A DNA stretch of 64,000 bases from the NCBI RefSeq assembly GCF_036199905.1, contig NZ_CP108109.1:2542001-2606000 (forward strand), given 5' to 3'. Source of the DNA: Streptomyces sp. NBC_00223 (GTDB lineage: Bacteria; Actinomycetota; Actinomycetes; Streptomycetales; Streptomycetaceae). Position 1 is the stretch's first letter, and each line of letters begins with the position of its first letter. Positions 63,200 through 64,000 of this stretch are shown piece by piece. The position numbers and the translations under genes were made by a program. The notes below the pieces were generated by a model that worked only from the letters and a program-made list of their open reading frames with translations, had not been told where the DNA came from and searched no databases.

Positions 63200-64000
63200 T
63201 CAGGAGGCGGTGGGTGCCGGTCCGGTGCTGGCCCGGGCGGTGAGCAGCGGCGCCAGCAGGGTGACGGCCGCCGGCTCACGGTCCTCGATCTTGGCCATCA
63301 CCAGCTCGACGGCCTGGCGTCCCATCTCCTGTGCGGGTATGGCCACCGACGTCAGCTGCACCGACGCCTGCAACGCCACCTGGTCCGGGCAGATCGCGAT
63401 GACCGACACATCCTCGGGGACCGCCCGGCCCTGCTGCCGGAGCAGGCCGAGCAGCGGGCCGACCGCCGTCTCGTTCTGCACCACCAGCGCGCTGGTGCCG
63501 GGCCGTTCCTCGAAGATCCGGCTCAGCACGCCCGCGGTCGACTCGTAACTGCCGTCGCAGGGGCGGTGAATGACCCGTACCCCACGCTCCCGGGCCCGGT
63601 GACGCAGTCCGTCGAGCGTGCGCTCGGCGAACCCCGTGTGGCGCTGGTAGACCGCCGCGGCCTCGCCGATCACCGCGATCTCCCGGTGGCCGAGGTCGGC
63701 AAGGTGGTCCGCGCACAGCGCCCCGGTGGCCGCGAAATCCAGGTCCACACAGGTCAGCCCGGTCGGATCGGTCGGCAGGCCGATCAGCACCGAAGGCCGG
63801 TCGGAGTCCCGCAGCAACGGCACCCGCTCGTCCTCCAGTTCCACGTCCATCACGATCATGGCGTCCGCGAGTCCGCTCCCCGCGACCCTCCGTACCGCCG
63901 CCGGGCCCTCCTCCCCCGTCAGCAGCAGCACATCGTGCCCGTACTGCCGCGCGGTCGTGGCCACCGCGATGGCGATCTCCATCATCACGGGTACATACAT
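63200..64000 (-). CDS. LacI-family repressor, C-terminal part (cut by window edge)
   Basis: 266 residues of the periplasmic-binding-protein-like effector domain; the N-terminal DNA-binding region lies beyond position 64000. Typical segments: LADLGHREIAVIGEA, the effector-contact stretch RHTGFAERTLDGL, ALVVQNETAVGPLLGLL, DVSVIAICPD and SVAIPAQEMGRQAVELV. Convergent with the GH3 gene 21 bases away. It is the natural candidate for the repressor binding the two TCGAAGCGCTTCGA operators. Confidence 0.87.
   Translation of the reverse strand: MYVPVMMEIAIAVATTARQYGHDVLLLTGEEGPAAVRRVAGSGLADAMIVMDVELEDERVPLLRDSDRPSVLIGLPTDPTGLTCVDLDFAATGALCADHLADLGHREIAVIGEAAAVYQRHTGFAERTLDGLRHRARERGVRVIHRPCDGSYESTAGVLSRIFEERPGTSALVVQNETAVGPLLGLLRQQGRAVPEDVSVIAICPDQVALQASVQLTSVAIPAQEMGRQAVELVMAKIEDREPAAVTLLAPLLTARASTGPAPTAS

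Overview
High-GC DNA with dense, often overlapping genes, GTG/TTG starts, GGAGG-type ribosome binding sites and many family-level matches to Streptomyces: this is a stretch of a Streptomyces or close streptomycete chromosome. No rRNA, CRISPR array, phage module or secondary-metabolite cluster is visible. Most genes are well-conserved core-region genes; one short segment (about 44.2-47.4 kb) carries marks of an integrated element.

Layout. 0.3-8.5 kb: aminopeptidase N (minus), a secreted multidomain GH84-type glycosidase (plus), an HNH endonuclease (minus) and an MscS channel (plus). 8.6-15.5 kb: a six-gene ROK regulator / ABC importer / GH4 glycosidase / amino-sugar kinase operon that matches the csnR-csnEFGHK chitosan-oligosaccharide uptake operon of S. 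coelicolor and S. lividans, with its 15-bp operator in front and a strong hairpin behind. It has no ATPase gene, so the shared MsiK ATPase presumably energises it. 15.8-26.0 kb: the most interesting region, a seven-gene signalling locus. It comprises a four-TM sensor (GlnX-like), a GlnH-like amino-acid binding protein, a helical protein, PknG kinase, a PP2C phosphatase, a VWA protein and an FHA protein. It extends the mycobacterial glnX-glnH-pknG amino-acid sensing trio with four more partners; three of the proteins carry paired zinc ribbons.

26.2-38.0 kb: a Pcm-like methyltransferase, a truncated haemoglobin, two very large FtsX-type permeases with their ATPase, and the translationally coupled run ettA - thioesterase - unknown gene (minus). 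38.1-43.9 kb (minus): a LAXTG sortase substrate with a thioester domain, a second single-strand binding protein (ssbB) with DnaA-box-like sites in front, and two dynamin-like GTPases (dynA-dynB), which connect to sporulation division and segregation.

44.2-47.4 kb: a tRNA-Arg(UCU) gene whose 3' half is duplicated 3.2 kb downstream (42 of 43 bases identical). The interval holds a membrane protein, an orphan ORF and a codon-atypical aquaglyceroporin but no integrase. A helically phased repeat array next to the tRNA looks like a relic of recombinase or excisionase arm sites. 47.8-51.3 kb: MarR and DeoR regulators, a SIS sugar isomerase and a class II aldolase.

51.3-54.0 kb (minus): ECF sigma factor, its anti-sigma factor and a DNA photolyase in one overlapping operon. 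54.1-64.0 kb: a second carbohydrate locus with GH42 beta-galactosidase, two LplB/LplC-type permeases and a lipoprotein binding protein (minus) divergent from a GH3 glycosidase (plus). It has two near-identical LacI-type palindromes between the divergent promoters and a LacI-family repressor, cut by the window edge, at the end.
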